A DNA stretch of 64,000 nt, taken from positions 434,001 through 498,000 of the forward strand of contig NZ_QNRQ01000001.1 in assembly GCF_003315175.1 (NCBI RefSeq), written 5' to 3'. This stretch comes from Eoetvoesiella caeni. Lineage in GTDB: Bacteria > Pseudomonadota > Gammaproteobacteria > Burkholderiales > Burkholderiaceae_B. This document shows, piece after piece, positions 1 through 8,705 of the stretch (positions are counted from its first letter, which is position 1; each line of letters starts with the position of its first letter). The notes beneath the pieces were generated by a model. The model saw only the letters and a list, made by a program, of their open reading frames with translations, was not told the DNA's origin and ran no database searches. The position numbers and the translations under genes were made by a program.

Positions 1-83
1 GGCAGCCAGTCGCGCTCGGGCTGGACTTCAAGTCCATCCAAATGTTTGATATTGCCATTGGGCAAAATATACCAATCGTTCAT
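1..83 (-). CDS. Unknown small protein, N-terminal fragment
   Basis: Reverse-strand reading frame starting at an ATG (83) and running off the left edge. The 27 visible residues begin MNDWYILPNGNIKHLDGLEV and contain no motif I recognise. It lies 11 bp downstream of the ribA stop on the same strand, so it is probably co-transcribed with ribA. The sense of the frame (no stop, ordinary codon use) supports a real gene, but length and function cannot be judged. Confidence 0.5.
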   Translation of the reverse strand, partial: MNDWYILPNGNIKHLDGLEVQPERDWL

Positions 84-94
84 TTTCTGGGCTC

Positions 95-718
95 CTACTC
101 TTCTTCGACGAGATAGCCTTTGAACAAATGGCCCAGCTTGATGGCCTTGGTGCGCAGGTAGCCTTCGTTATAGCGGTTTCGGTTGACCTGCAATGGAATG
201 CGTTCGGTTACATCGATGCCCAGTTCGCGCAATGCGTCGACTTTGCGCGGATTGTTGGTCATCAGGCGCAAACGCTCAATGCCGAAGTGGTCCAGCATGG
301 GCTTGCATAGGTCGTAGCGGCGCAGATCGGCGGGAAAGCCAAGCTGTTCGTTGGCCTCGACCGTATCGGCCCCCTGGTCTTGCAGGTTATAGGCACGGAT
401 CTTGTTCAGCAGGCCAATGCCGCGGCCTTCCTGGCGTAAATAAAGCAAGGCTCCGCGCCCTTCGGCCGCGATCATTTCCAGCGCCGTTTCCAGTTGGGCG
501 CCGCAGTCGCAGCGTTGGCTGAACAGGCCGTCGCCGGTCAGGCACTCGGAATGGACACGCGCAAGCACGGGTTCGCCGTTGTCCAGGTCACCTAACGTAA
601 GCATGACGTGTTCTTTGCCTGTTTCAGGCACGACAAAGGCATGCAACTGGAACATGGCCCAGGGCGTGGGCAATTTGCAGGAAGTAACGTAGTCCAATTT
701 TATTCTCGAGAACCGCAA
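95..718 (-). CDS. ribA: GTP cyclohydrolase II
   Basis: First enzyme of riboflavin synthesis: it opens the GTP imidazole ring to give 2,5-diamino-6-ribosylamino-4(3H)-pyrimidinone 5'-phosphate, formate and pyrophosphate. The 207-residue protein carries the family signature [10 protein letters not shown] (about 54-63), the three zinc cysteines C59, C70 and C72 with E. coli spacing, [22 protein letters not shown] and LMTNNPRK. It is a stand-alone RibA with no fused RibB domain. The start is uncertain. The longest frame begins with TTG at 718, just downstream of a TATAAT hexamer (reverse strand, about 725-730). A second TTG at 697 gives a 200-residue protein that aligns better with the E. coli N-terminus. 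Confidence 0.95.
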   Translation of the reverse strand: MRFSRIKLDYVTSCKLPTPWAMFQLHAFVVPETGKEHVMLTLGDLDNGEPVLARVHSECLTGDGLFSQRCDCGAQLETALEMIAAEGRGALLYLRQEGRGIGLLNKIRAYNLQDQGADTVEANEQLGFPADLRRYDLCKPMLDHFGIERLRLMTNNPRKVDALRELGIDVTERIPLQVNRNRYNEGYLRTKAIKLGHLFKGYLVEEE

Positions 719-734
719 TGCTGCATTATAAACG

Positions 735-756
735 CGAGGCGGAAAGGGGCGCCTCG
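735..756 (-). terminator. Possible weak intrinsic terminator after fliA
   Basis: On the reverse strand CGAGGCG and CGCCTCG form a 7-bp stem around an 8-nt loop, followed by CGTTTATAAT. It lies 50 bp past the fliA stop and just before the ribA start. The U tract is short, so termination would be inefficient, and the same stretch overlaps a plausible ribA -10 element. Confidence 0.4.
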
Positions 757-805
757 ATGCTTCGCTGCCGCGCGGCTCGCGGCCCCCGAATGGACGATTC
801 GGAGG

Positions 806-1567
806 CTACAAAAGGTTTTGCAAGGCGTACTCGCCGGGGCTTTCGTCCCAGAAGTCGCTGGCCAGCATAGCGCGGATGCGGGTTACGGCCTGCGAGCGCA
901 ACTGCGACACCCGCCCTTCTGTAATCCCCATGACCGCACCGATTTCCTTTTGGTTCAAATCCTGCTCGAACTGCAGGGAAAGCAGCATTTTTTCACGTTC
1001 CGGCAAGCTTTGGATTGCGCCGACCAGGGCTTCGCGCAAGCCGTCCGAAACCAGTGCATTCAAGGGATTGGACCATTCGCCCTGTGCTTCGGACTGCAAT
1101 TGCGGATGATCCAGGCCGTCGCCGGACTCGCCGTGATTGCGTGCCAGATCTTCGTAGTGAATGACTTGAACGCCGCGTGCATCTTCCAGCAGCTCTTGAT
1201 ATTCCTGCAGCGACAGCCCCATTTCCTGGGCTATTTCAAGCTCGGTGGCCGGGCGCATCAGCCGGTGGCTCAATTGATGAATGGCCTGCTCGATACCTTT
1301 GGTTTTGGTGCGTACGCTGCGCGGCAGCCAATCCTGGCTGCGCAGTTCGTCCAGCATGGACCCGCGAATCCGCATGACCGCATAAGTCTCGAATTGAGCG
1401 TCGGGCGTTTTCTGGTAGCGACGGATGGCATCCAGCAAACCCATAAGCCCCGCCTGCATCAAATCATCAAGCTCGACACTGGCGGGAAGCCTTGAGATAA
1501 GCTGCAAAGCCAGGCGGCGCACCATAGGAGCGTACTGCCCGACCATTTGGTCTTCGGAACTCGACAT
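806..1567 (-). CDS. fliA: Flagellar sigma factor 28
   Basis: Alternative sigma factor that directs RNA polymerase to late flagellar and chemotaxis promoters; it is held inactive by FlgM until hook completion. The 253-residue protein has region 2 (YAPMVRRLALQL, then DDLMQAGLMGLLDAI), region 3 (RSVRTKTKGIEQAI and following) and region 4 with the helix-turn-helix NQKEIGAVMGITEGRVSQL. It starts at ATG 1567 and is transcribed away from flaG across a 268-bp gap. Placement beside ribA, not after flhF-flhG as in many betaproteobacteria, is notable. Three sites matching its recognition sequence occur in this window. Confidence 0.97.
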   Translation of the reverse strand: MSSSEDQMVGQYAPMVRRLALQLISRLPASVELDDLMQAGLMGLLDAIRRYQKTPDAQFETYAVMRIRGSMLDELRSQDWLPRSVRTKTKGIEQAIHQLSHRLMRPATELEIAQEMGLSLQEYQELLEDARGVQVIHYEDLARNHGESGDGLDHPQLQSEAQGEWSNPLNALVSDGLREALVGAIQSLPEREKMLLSLQFEQDLNQKEIGAVMGITEGRVSQLRSQAVTRIRAMLASDFWDESPGEYALQNLL

Positions 1568-1688
1568 GCGTTAATAATTTGGTCGCAAAAATGAACAGAT
1601 TACGTATTTTCCCCGGTTTCAACCAAAAGATAGACTGAAGCTGCCCCGACTTTTATCGCCTATTCGCCGGATTAGACGCAAAAAACCC

Positions 1689-1715
1689 TAAAGTTTCCCT
1701 TTGGAACACCGTTAA
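1689..1715 (+). promoter_or_regulatory. Sigma-28 (FliA) promoter of flaG-fliD-fliS-fliT
   Basis: TAAAGTTT (1689-1696), an 11-bp spacer and ACCGTTAA (1708-1715) match the FliA consensus TAAAGTTT-N11-GCCGATAA almost perfectly. The expected transcript would begin near 1722, at a TCGACA-GTT-TGTCGA hairpin (1721-1735), leaving a leader of about 115 nt before flaG. Confidence 0.85.
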
Positions 1716-1835
1716 GGTATTCGACAGTTTGTCGAGCAGAGCCCTAGCAGGCTGGCCACATGGCCAATTACTCAAGACCTGGGGGCGCTGCATTATCCGT
1801 CAGCGGCTGGTTTTCCGAAACTCGGGGATTTTTTC

Positions 1836-2228
1836 ATGGTCAACCCAATATCTTCCGCTTTGTCTAGCGCCATCAACCCGGCTCCGCCTGAAATCGAAAG
1901 ACCTGCCGTCTTTCCGGAACCGGCCCGGCAAGTAACCGCTACGGCAGAAACCTTAAGCGCCAATGCCTTCAACGACGCCAGGCAGCAAACCCCGCAAGAC
2001 ACCTTCCAATTGCCGCTGGATAAAGCGCTGGAAGAGTTGAACAACAGCATGCAGGCCTGGTCCACCGGAATGCGCTTCGACGTCGATGAAGACGCCCAAC
2101 GGGTTGTTGTTTCCATTATTGACAGCGCAACCGGTGAAGTGCTGCGTACCGTTCCCAGCGACGCGGTCGTGCGGGTCGCGAAAATGATAGTGCAGTTACA
2201 GGGTAAAGGCATCGACACACAGGCCTGA
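1836..2228 (+). CDS. flaG: FlaG family flagellar protein
   Basis: Small protein of the FlaG family, which in other bacteria influences filament length; the mechanism is not well defined. The 130-residue product has a low-complexity N-terminal half and the conserved C-terminal block (about 80-120) with DVDEDAQRVVVSIIDSATGE and RTVPSDAVVRVAK. It is the first gene behind a strong sigma-28 promoter and precedes fliD. In related genomes the flagellin gene usually lies in this neighbourhood, but no fliC is found here. Confidence 0.85.
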   Translation: MVNPISSALSSAINPAPPEIERPAVFPEPARQVTATAETLSANAFNDARQQTPQDTFQLPLDKALEELNNSMQAWSTGMRFDVDEDAQRVVVSIIDSATGEVLRTVPSDAVVRVAKMIVQLQGKGIDTQA

Positions 2229-2359
2229 ACGCGGTTCGGCTTGCGGCATTTGCCGCTGGACGGCAAGGCAAACGAACAAAATAGGTAGCTTTAGCATGTT
2301 TATCACTTACATTAAACCTGCTTCGACTACGCGACAATACATGGATCAGGAGTTTTAAA

Positions 2360-3748
2360 ATGGCAATTTCTTCAATCGGCGTAGGTTCGAACCTGCCTCT
2401 GGATAAGCTGCTTGACGACTTGCGCAACAGCGAAAACAACGCGCTGCTGGCTATCCAGTCCAAGCAAATCACGGCCGAGAACCGCCTGTCGGCCTACAGC
2501 AAGCTGGCCAGCAGCATCGACGCCCTCAAGGCCGCCGGCGCGGCTATTTCCAACACAGACACATTCGGCGCGCTCAAATCCAGCGTCACCGGGGACGGCC
2601 TGACCGTCAGCGCCTCAAGCAAGGCAATTGCCGGGCAATACAGCATCAAGGTAGAAACCCTGGCCACCGCGCAAACCCTGGTTACTTCGGGGCAGGCCAG
2701 CCGCACCGACGCCAACGGCACTGACGGCATCATAACCATCACCCTGGACGACGGCACGGCAAAGACGCTGGATCTTGCCGGCAAAAGCACCTCGCTCGAA
2801 GGCCTGGTCAGCGCCATCAATGCCGACCCCAAGCTGGGCGTACAAGCCACCATCGTCAACGACGGCTCGGGCACTCCCCACCGCCTGCTGCTTACCAGCA
2901 CGAAAACCGGCACTAAGGCCTCGGTGGCGTCCATAGACGTTTCAGGAAACAGCACCCTGCAAGGCATCATCGGCTACGACAGCGCCACCACTCCCCCTGC
3001 TGCGAATATGTCCGTAACGGCCGCAACCAATGCGGCCATTACGATCAACGGCATTGCCATCAGCAGCCAGGCCAACACCATTACCGATGCCATCGACGGC
3101 GTGACGCTCTCGTTGACCAAGGCAGACCTCAACGCCACCAATACCGTCGTGATTTCCCGCGACGATTCTGCCGCAACCAAGGCCATCGGCGCTTTCGTAT
3201 CGGCCTACAACAGCCTGCAAAGTACGATCAAGTCGCTGACTACATACGATGTCACTCAAAAACAGGGCAGCGCCCTTACCGGCGACTCCCTGGCCCGGCG
3301 CGTACAAACCCAGTTTCAAAGCGTCCTGAACGTCGTCGGCGATACCGGCACAATACGCAGCCTGGGCGCGATAGGCATCAAGTCCGACCCCAAGACCGGC
3401 GTGCTCAGCATCGACAACGACAAACTGACCGCCGCTCTGAAGGACCATCTGCCGGATGTGCAGAATCTGCTTACCGGCGAAAATGGGCTTACCAAAAAAA
3501 TAGCCACGATCGCCGATAGCTTCTTGGCCACAGACGGGCTCATCAACGCAGCAAAAGAAGGCACCGACCGCAGCATTGTCGACCTGAAAAAACAATACGA
3601 CGCAACATCGGCGCGCATCGACTCCAAGATGGAAGTCTATCGCGCACAGTTCACCGCGCTGGACACCATGGTGGCCCAGATGAACTCTGTCAGTACCTAC
3701 CTGACCCAACAGCTTTCCATGCTGGGCAACAATAGCAGCAATAAATGA
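2360..3748 (+). CDS. fliD: Flagellar filament cap protein (HAP2)
   Basis: Forms the distal cap that folds and inserts flagellin subunits at the growing filament tip. The 462-residue protein has the expected FliD_N segment (1-100: SSIGVGSNLPLDKLLDDL), a central beta-rich region with a flagellin_IN-like motif around 160-215, and FliD_C from about 220 with a helical end, TALDTMVAQMNSVSTYLTQQ. The ATG at 2360 has a good ribosome site (CAGGAG). The stop overlaps the fliS start by 4 bp. A separate sigma-28-like element upstream is too degenerate to call. Confidence 0.96.
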   Translation: MAISSIGVGSNLPLDKLLDDLRNSENNALLAIQSKQITAENRLSAYSKLASSIDALKAAGAAISNTDTFGALKSSVTGDGLTVSASSKAIAGQYSIKVETLATAQTLVTSGQASRTDANGTDGIITITLDDGTAKTLDLAGKSTSLEGLVSAINADPKLGVQATIVNDGSGTPHRLLLTSTKTGTKASVASIDVSGNSTLQGIIGYDSATTPPAANMSVTAATNAAITINGIAISSQANTITDAIDGVTLSLTKADLNATNTVVISRDDSAATKAIGAFVSAYNSLQSTIKSLTTYDVTQKQGSALTGDSLARRVQTQFQSVLNVVGDTGTIRSLGAIGIKSDPKTGVLSIDNDKLTAALKDHLPDVQNLLTGENGLTKKIATIADSFLATDGLINAAKEGTDRSIVDLKKQYDATSARIDSKMEVYRAQFTALDTMVAQMNSVSTYLTQQLSMLGNNSSNK

Positions 3749-4182
3749 CCTATTCCTTACCGCAAGGCGCCCGGCGCCCTCGATCGGCCCAGGCCTATGC
3801 CACTATTGGGCTCGAAACCCAGGTGCTCAGCGCCAGTCCCGAGCACCTTATCACCCTGCTGTTCAACGGGGCGCAGGCGGCCATCGCCAAGGCCCGGCTA
3901 TATATGCAGAACGGCAATATCCAGGGCCGCGGCACGGCCATTTCAAAAGCCATCGACATCGTCGATTCGGGTTTGAAAGCCAGTGTCGACCGGGAAGCCG
4001 GCGGCGAACTGGCTACCAACCTGACAGCCACCTATGAACTGATCATCCGCAATCTGCTGTTGGCCAATCTTAATGCCGACCTGGAAAAGCTGGACCTGGC
4101 GAACCGCCTGCTTACCGAAATCGGCGACGCATGGCGAATTTCCGTCGACCCAAGCCGCTCCGAGCACGCTCCATCCCAATAA
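3745..4182 (+). CDS. fliS: Flagellin export chaperone
   Basis: Cytoplasmic chaperone that binds the C-terminal D0 region of flagellin and keeps it unfolded for export. The 145-residue, mostly helical protein shows the family pattern AYATIGLETQVLSASPEHLITLLFNGA near the N-terminus (split here across residues 18-44) and a conserved helix LLLANLNADLEKL. It is translationally coupled to fliD (ATGA overlap). Its presence implies a flagellin gene elsewhere in the genome. Confidence 0.93.
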   Translation: MTYSLPQGARRPRSAQAYATIGLETQVLSASPEHLITLLFNGAQAAIAKARLYMQNGNIQGRGTAISKAIDIVDSGLKASVDREAGGELATNLTATYELIIRNLLLANLNADLEKLDLANRLLTEIGDAWRISVDPSRSEHAPSQ

Positions 4183-4267
4183 GGAACAAGGCTTGCTTGC
4201 CAAGCCTCGCTGTTTGCACTGTTTTCACCTATTAAGCAAGACCGTCGCCTCGGCACGGCAAAAATTT

Positions 4268-4609
4268 ATGACGCCAACCTCCGCACCCGTGCTGCGCCAG
4301 TACGAAATCATTGCAGAGATATCCGGACATATGTTGCAGCAAGCTCGCTCCAACGACTGGGACACTGTTATTGAGCTCAGTAAAAATTACTACGAGGCTG
4401 TGGAGCAGTTGCGCAGGTTCGCACCGCTGGATCAGAACGACAGAATCGCCCGTCAATCCCTGCTCACCAAAATCCTGGACGACGACGCCCGCATCCGCGA
4501 CCTGGCCTCGCCCGAGCTGCGCCGACTGGGTGCGATGCTGGGCAACATGAAACGCCAACAGTCCGTTCTGGAAACCTATTGCGCTCCCGCCCGTACTGAG
4601 CGTTCATGA
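4268..4609 (+). CDS. fliT: FliT-like flagellar chaperone
   Basis: Probable export chaperone for FliD; in enterics FliT also binds FlhDC and FliI. The 113-residue helical protein starts at ATG 4268, 85 bp after fliS, and its stop overlaps the next start by 4 bp. Recognition rests on size, helical pattern (QYEIIAEISGHMLQQARSND near the N-terminus) and position directly after fliS. An in-frame extension back to 4073 would overlap fliS and is unlikely. Confidence 0.75.
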   Translation: MTPTSAPVLRQYEIIAEISGHMLQQARSNDWDTVIELSKNYYEAVEQLRRFAPLDQNDRIARQSLLTKILDDDARIRDLASPELRRLGAMLGNMKRQQSVLETYCAPARTERS

Positions 4610-5937
4610 GCATAGGCGGCCCTTCCGCTCTTGGCACCTTGCTGGTCCAGCGGCTGGATGCCGTCCTGGGAACGACGCTTTCGCAACAGACGAATCTTGC
4701 TTCGGGCGCCCGGCCCGACGCGGTCAGCCAGCCGGGGCAGCCGCTTAGTCCCGACCCCGCGCAAAACCAGACAGCGCGCGACTCGCGCAGTACGGTCGAC
4801 AAAGTGCTGGAGCAAAGCGGCCAGCAACTGCGCCAGACTGTGGAGAAAACCAAGCTCGATGCGCAGCAGTCCATTCTGGCCGGACGCAACCAGCCGGCCA
4901 CCTCCAGCACACCCTCCGCACCCACTACGTTGGGATCGGCAGCCAGGGCTATTCTGGCTTTGCTGCAAAGTTTCCCCGAAAGCGCGCCCCCATTGAAAGG
5001 CAAGTCGCCACTTGCCGGGGCCGACCCCAAGGCAGCGCCCGCCCAGGCCGGCACGCCGACGCAAGATTCGCAGCAAACTCCACGAACAACGGCGGGCGCG
5101 GCAGCAACGAATCAAGCCGGCGGCCCAAGCGGCGGCTCCGCGCCTTCAGGCGGCCTGCCATCCGCAAACTCGGCCGTCGGCAACGCAGCCAGCGGCGTGG
5201 CAGGCGCGCCGCCGGGCGCGGTGCCCAACGCACCCGCGGCAACCGCGGCGCAGTTCGTCCAGGCGCTGTCGCAAACCCTGCAAAACAGCGGCCTGTTCTA
5301 CGAGTCACACCTAAGCAACGTCGCCTTCGGCGCGCAAGATGCCGCCACCCTGCATAATGAACCCCAGGCCCACGCCGGACGCAACGCAAGCGCCCATCCA
5401 GGTTCTACGGCAGCCCCAGCGCCGGCCGAAGCCGCCCCCCGCTCCGGCGCGGATGCGGCCCAGCCGAACACCGCCGGCACGGCAACCGCGGCGCAAGCCG
5501 GTGCCGCCCAGAACAGCGCTCTTGCAGGACTGCATCCCGACACGCACTTGCTGGTGCGCCAGCAACTTGAAGTATTGGCCAATCAAACCGTCGCCTGGCG
5601 CGGCGAAGCCTGGCCCAACGCGCCCATGCAATGGGAAGTGACACGCGAAAACAGCAGCTCGGAACACGAAGAAGCCGTTTCGCATTGGGCAACCCGCCTG
5701 ACGTTGAACTTGCCCAATCTGGGTGAAATCCAGGCACGCATCAACCTTTCGGACCGGCAAATCGTCATGCAGCTCGTCGCGCCCGAATCGGCCACGCTGT
5801 TGGATCAAAACCAGGATGCATTGCGAAGCCATTTGCTGGCTCGCGGCCTGCAAGTCGGTGCATTGTCCGTGCGTGAGCAAGCGGCGGAAGACCAGCCTGC
5901 GCAGCAAGTTGCCGCGGCGCCGGAGGCACGCGCATGA
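4606..5937 (+). CDS. FliK-like hook-length control domain protein (second copy)
   Basis: The 443-residue protein has a long Ala/Pro/Gln/Ser-rich region (about 30-300) and a C-terminal domain (about 320-440) resembling the FliK Flg_hook domain, with WATRLTLNLPNLGEIQARIN, RQIVMQLVAPES and a following helix. A second FliK is encoded at 12373-13689. FliK proteins are exported rulers that flip the export gate from hook to filament substrates through the C-terminal domain of FlhB. The next gene encodes a free copy of just that FlhB domain, with a 4-bp ATGA overlap, so the two probably act as a pair. A precise role is not established. Confidence 0.7.
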   Translation: MSIGGPSALGTLLVQRLDAVLGTTLSQQTNLASGARPDAVSQPGQPLSPDPAQNQTARDSRSTVDKVLEQSGQQLRQTVEKTKLDAQQSILAGRNQPATSSTPSAPTTLGSAARAILALLQSFPESAPPLKGKSPLAGADPKAAPAQAGTPTQDSQQTPRTTAGAAATNQAGGPSGGSAPSGGLPSANSAVGNAASGVAGAPPGAVPNAPAATAAQFVQALSQTLQNSGLFYESHLSNVAFGAQDAATLHNEPQAHAGRNASAHPGSTAAPAPAEAAPRSGADAAQPNTAGTATAAQAGAAQNSALAGLHPDTHLLVRQQLEVLANQTVAWRGEAWPNAPMQWEVTRENSSSEHEEAVSHWATRLTLNLPNLGEIQARINLSDRQIVMQLVAPESATLLDQNQDALRSHLLARGLQVGALSVREQAAEDQPAQQVAAAPEARA

Positions 5938-6224
5938 GCCCCGTCCCCGGACCCAATGCGGGCCGCCCCGGCGCTGTCGCCATTACCTACGACAAAAGCG
6001 ATACCGCGCCGCGCGTCGTGGCAAAAGGTTATGGAACGATGGCCGAAACCATTATCCGGACGGCCAAGGAAAATGGTTTGTATGTTCATGAGTCGCCCGA
6101 ACTGGTCGGGCTGCTGATGCAAGTAGACCTGGATCAACATATTCCGCCCCAGCTTTATCAAGCCATCGCGGAACTGCTTGCCTGGCTTTACAAGCTGGAA
6201 GGCGAATCTTTCAAGCAGCCCTGA
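5934..6224 (+). CDS. FlhB C-terminal-domain-like protein (FlhX type)
   Basis: A 96-residue soluble protein matching only the cytoplasmic C-terminal part of FlhB. Its AVAITYDKSDTAPRVVAKG aligns with the FlhB segment immediately after the NPTH autocleavage site (compare YAVALKYQDGSGGAPRVVAKG in FlhB of this window), and it ends with the conserved IPPQLYQAIAELLAWLYKL. The N-terminal membrane domain and the NPTH motif are absent. Such FlhX proteins can partly substitute for the cleaved FlhB fragment in some species. It is coupled to the FliK-like gene upstream. Confidence 0.85.
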   Translation: MSPVPGPNAGRPGAVAITYDKSDTAPRVVAKGYGTMAETIIRTAKENGLYVHESPELVGLLMQVDLDQHIPPQLYQAIAELLAWLYKLEGESFKQP

Positions 6225-6283
6225 CTGCAGGCCCATGCCGTTGCGGCATCATCGGCCCAAGGCAGGCTAGGCCCGCAAACCGC

Positions 6284-6307
6284 GCTTGATATGTAGCTTG
6301 ATATGTA
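6284..6307. repeat. Perfect 12-bp tandem repeat
   Basis: GCTTGATATGTA occurs twice head to tail (6284-6295 and 6296-6307) in the short gap between the convergent flhX-like gene and fliE. A small ATGCCG-TTG-CGGCAT hairpin (6235-6249) lies just upstream. No function can be assigned. Confidence 0.6.
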
Positions 6308-6325
6308 TGTATATAGCCGGCGCCA

Positions 6326-6658
6326 TCAAACAGGCATGCTGGCGATTTCCTGGTAGGCGGCCACAAGGCGATTGCGCACCTGGACCGTTGCCTGAAATGC
6401 AATGCCCGCCTTTTGCATGTCTATCATTACGTCATTCAGGGAAACGCCAGGGGCTCCCAACTCGAAAGCCTGGGCCTGTGCCGTGGCAGCGTTCTGGGTT
6501 GCCGATACTTTTTGCAGTGAACGCTGCAGTTCTGCGGCAAAGCCACCCTGGACCGAAGGCTTGTCGTCGGTGCGCATTGAAGGCGACGAAGCCGCCTGCG
6601 CCACCGCGCGCATCTGCGCAAGCATGTTCTCGATACTGGATAATTGTGAAATAGCCAT
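6326..6658 (-). CDS. fliE: Flagellar hook-basal body protein FliE
   Basis: Joins the MS ring (FliF) to the proximal rod (FlgB) and is an early export substrate. The 110-residue protein starts at ATG 6658 ([16 protein letters not shown]). It shows the family C-terminal signature [20 protein letters not shown] followed by a [14 protein letters not shown]-type end. A longer frame to 6745 has no family match and is rejected. It is divergent from fliF across a 340-bp gap, as in enterics. Confidence 0.95.
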   Translation of the reverse strand: MAISQLSSIENMLAQMRAVAQAASSPSMRTDDKPSVQGGFAAELQRSLQKVSATQNAATAQAQAFELGAPGVSLNDVMIDMQKAGIAFQATVQVRNRLVAAYQEIASMPV

Positions 6659-6998
6659 TATGTCCGGATACAAAAGCGGAAAAACGGGCCAGTACAAAAC
6701 ATGCCGGCCTTCTCTATAACGTACTGTATCCAAAACGCCCCGCAAGCAAGCGGCGCATCAAGCGGCAAAACACCGGCTTATTCCATTCTTACGACATTGC
6801 AAATGGGCGACCACGCTATCCATTACAGATAACTGAGCCCCAAAACCATCGTTTTTCAACCATTGGCTACCGAAAGATACACGCAATAATTCAGGCCACA
6901 AGATATCGTCAACCTGATTCCCGCCGCATGCCTAACCTGTTCACGAACTGCCTTACGCCACCGCCGTATTTTCGCCCCTGCGCAGCAAGAGGCTCTCG
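6659..6998. promoter_or_regulatory. Divergent fliE / fliF regulatory region
   Basis: 340 bp without a gene between divergent fliE and fliF. By analogy with enterics it should hold two FlhDC-dependent class-2 promoters. I see no sigma-28 element and no convincing sigma-54 or sigma-70 hexamer pair, and I cannot place FlhDC boxes with confidence. Confidence 0.4.
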
Positions 6999-8705
6999 AT
7001 GAGCCAACAGGCCGCATTGCTGGCCCGCTTTCCCGCACTCGAGAAATTAAGCAATCTACCCAAGCCGGTGTTGATCGGTGCCGCGGCCGCCGTGATCGCT
7101 GTTGTCGTTGTGCTTCTTCTGCTGGGCCGAGCCCCCGCCTATGGCTTGCTGTTCTCGAATCTTGAAGACCGCGACGGCGGTGCCATTGTTACGGCATTGA
7201 CGCAAATGAATGTGCCCTACCAGTTTTCGGAAAGCGGCAGCGCCATTCTCGTTCCCAAAGACAAGGTCCACGAAGTACGCTTGCAGTTGGCGGGCCAGGG
7301 ACTGCCGCGCGGCGGCGGAGTGGGCTTCGAGCTGATGGACAACACCCGCTTTGGCGCCAGCCAGTTCACCGAACAAATTACATACCAGCGCGCGCTGGAA
7401 GGTGAACTGGCCAATACCATCCAGGCCGTGCATGCTGTAAAAACCGCCCGCGTTCATCTTGCCATTCCCCGCGAATCCTTGTTCGTGCGCGAACGCCAGG
7501 CACCGACCGCATCGGTGCTGCTGACCTTGCAACAGGCCCGAACTCTCAGCGCCGGCCAGGTCGCAGCCATTACCTGGCTGGTGTCGTCCAGCGTGCCCAA
7601 TCTGTCCGCCGAGAACGTATCGGTAATCGACCAGAACGGGCGCCTGCTTACCTCGCCCACCGGCGAAGCCGGCGTGGACGGTACGCAACGCAGCTTTGTT
7701 CACGACGTAGAACAGCGCACTGTGCAACGCATCATGACCCTGCTTACGCCGCTGGTCGGCGCCGGCAATGTCCGCGCACAGGCAAGCGCCGAGGTCGACT
7801 TTTCACAGCGCGAGCAAACATCGGAAGTCTACCGCCCCAATCAAACCCCGGGCGAAGCCGCTGTGCGCAGCGAACAAACCAGTTCATCGGTGCAATCGCG
7901 CGTCCAGCCGCCCGAAGGCATTCCCGGCGCGCTGACCAACCAGCCGCCGGCCAATGCCACGGCGCCGATCACCACAGCACCGGCGCAGCCGCCCGCCCGG
8001 CCCGGCGCCGGAGCCGGCAATAACGCTGCCAATAACGCCGCAAACACCGCGGCCGCGCAGACAGCCCTGGGCACCGGCAGCAATGCCGCACAAAACACCG
8101 TGCCAAGCAGCAGCCAGAACAACGCAACCATCAACTATGAAGTGGACCGCACGATCAGCCATGTCAAGGATCCCACCGGCAAGCTGCAGCGCCTGTCGGT
8201 TGCTGTAGTCATCAACCACCAGCTCAATGAAGACGGCAAGTTCGTTCCTGTGTCCGACGACGAACTGCAAAAACTCAATAGCCTGGTCAAGGACGCCATG
8301 GGGTATTCGGCTGAACGAGGCGACACGCTCAGTATCATCAACAGCCCGTTCAACGACAATTCGGCGGCCAGCCTGCCCATCTGGAAGGACCCGGAATACC
8401 AGGCTTTAGCCATGCAATTAGCGCAATACCTGTTCATCATCATCGGCCTGTTCTTTGTCTGGAAGAAAATCGTCAAGCCGTTGGTAAATAACATAAGCCA
8501 GGCCGGCGCCGCCAAGCTTGCTGCCAGCGCCGAACTGAAGTCCGAGCAGGCGGCAGCGGCGGCAGCGGCCGCAATCGCGGCCAAGCGGGCCTCGGAGATC
8601 AGCCGCTACGAAGACAACCTGAACGTGGCGCGCAATCTGGCTGAAAAAGATCCGCGCGCCGTGGCAATGGTATTGCGCTCCTGGATGGAAAAAAATGGCA
8701 AGTAA
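6999..8705 (+). CDS. fliF: Flagellar MS-ring protein
   Basis: Builds the membrane MS ring (with RBM domains that form the collar) on which the motor and export gate assemble. The 568-residue protein has a TM segment at about 26-46 (AAAVIAVVVVLLLLG), YscJ/FliF RBM domains with FELMDNTRFGASQFTEQITY, a variable periplasmic stretch rich in Ala/Pro/Asn (about 300-365), a second TM near 470-490 (YLFIIIGLFFVWKKI) and a C-terminal FliG-binding tail ending AMVLRSWMEKNGK. It is the first gene of the fliF-fliR run. Its end overlaps the fliG start by 11 bp. Confidence 0.97.
   Translation: MSQQAALLARFPALEKLSNLPKPVLIGAAAAVIAVVVVLLLLGRAPAYGLLFSNLEDRDGGAIVTALTQMNVPYQFSESGSAILVPKDKVHEVRLQLAGQGLPRGGGVGFELMDNTRFGASQFTEQITYQRALEGELANTIQAVHAVKTARVHLAIPRESLFVRERQAPTASVLLTLQQARTLSAGQVAAITWLVSSSVPNLSAENVSVIDQNGRLLTSPTGEAGVDGTQRSFVHDVEQRTVQRIMTLLTPLVGAGNVRAQASAEVDFSQREQTSEVYRPNQTPGEAAVRSEQTSSSVQSRVQPPEGIPGALTNQPPANATAPITTAPAQPPARPGAGAGNNAANNAANTAAAQTALGTGSNAAQNTVPSSSQNNATINYEVDRTISHVKDPTGKLQRLSVAVVINHQLNEDGKFVPVSDDELQKLNSLVKDAMGYSAERGDTLSIINSPFNDNSAASLPIWKDPEYQALAMQLAQYLFIIIGLFFVWKKIVKPLVNNISQAGAAKLAASAELKSEQAAAAAAAAIAAKRASEISRYEDNLNVARNLAEKDPRAVAMVLRSWMEKNGK

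Noticed and set aside
608-1495. Long plus-strand frame opposite fliA
   Set aside because: It has no recognisable motif and lies entirely antisense to ribA/fliA; such frames are expected in G+C-rich DNA.
2312-2340. Possible sigma-28 promoter before fliD
   Set aside because: TAAACCTG is followed by a CGACAA-like -10, but the spacing is off by about two bases and only part of the -10 matches; flaG upstream already has a strong promoter.
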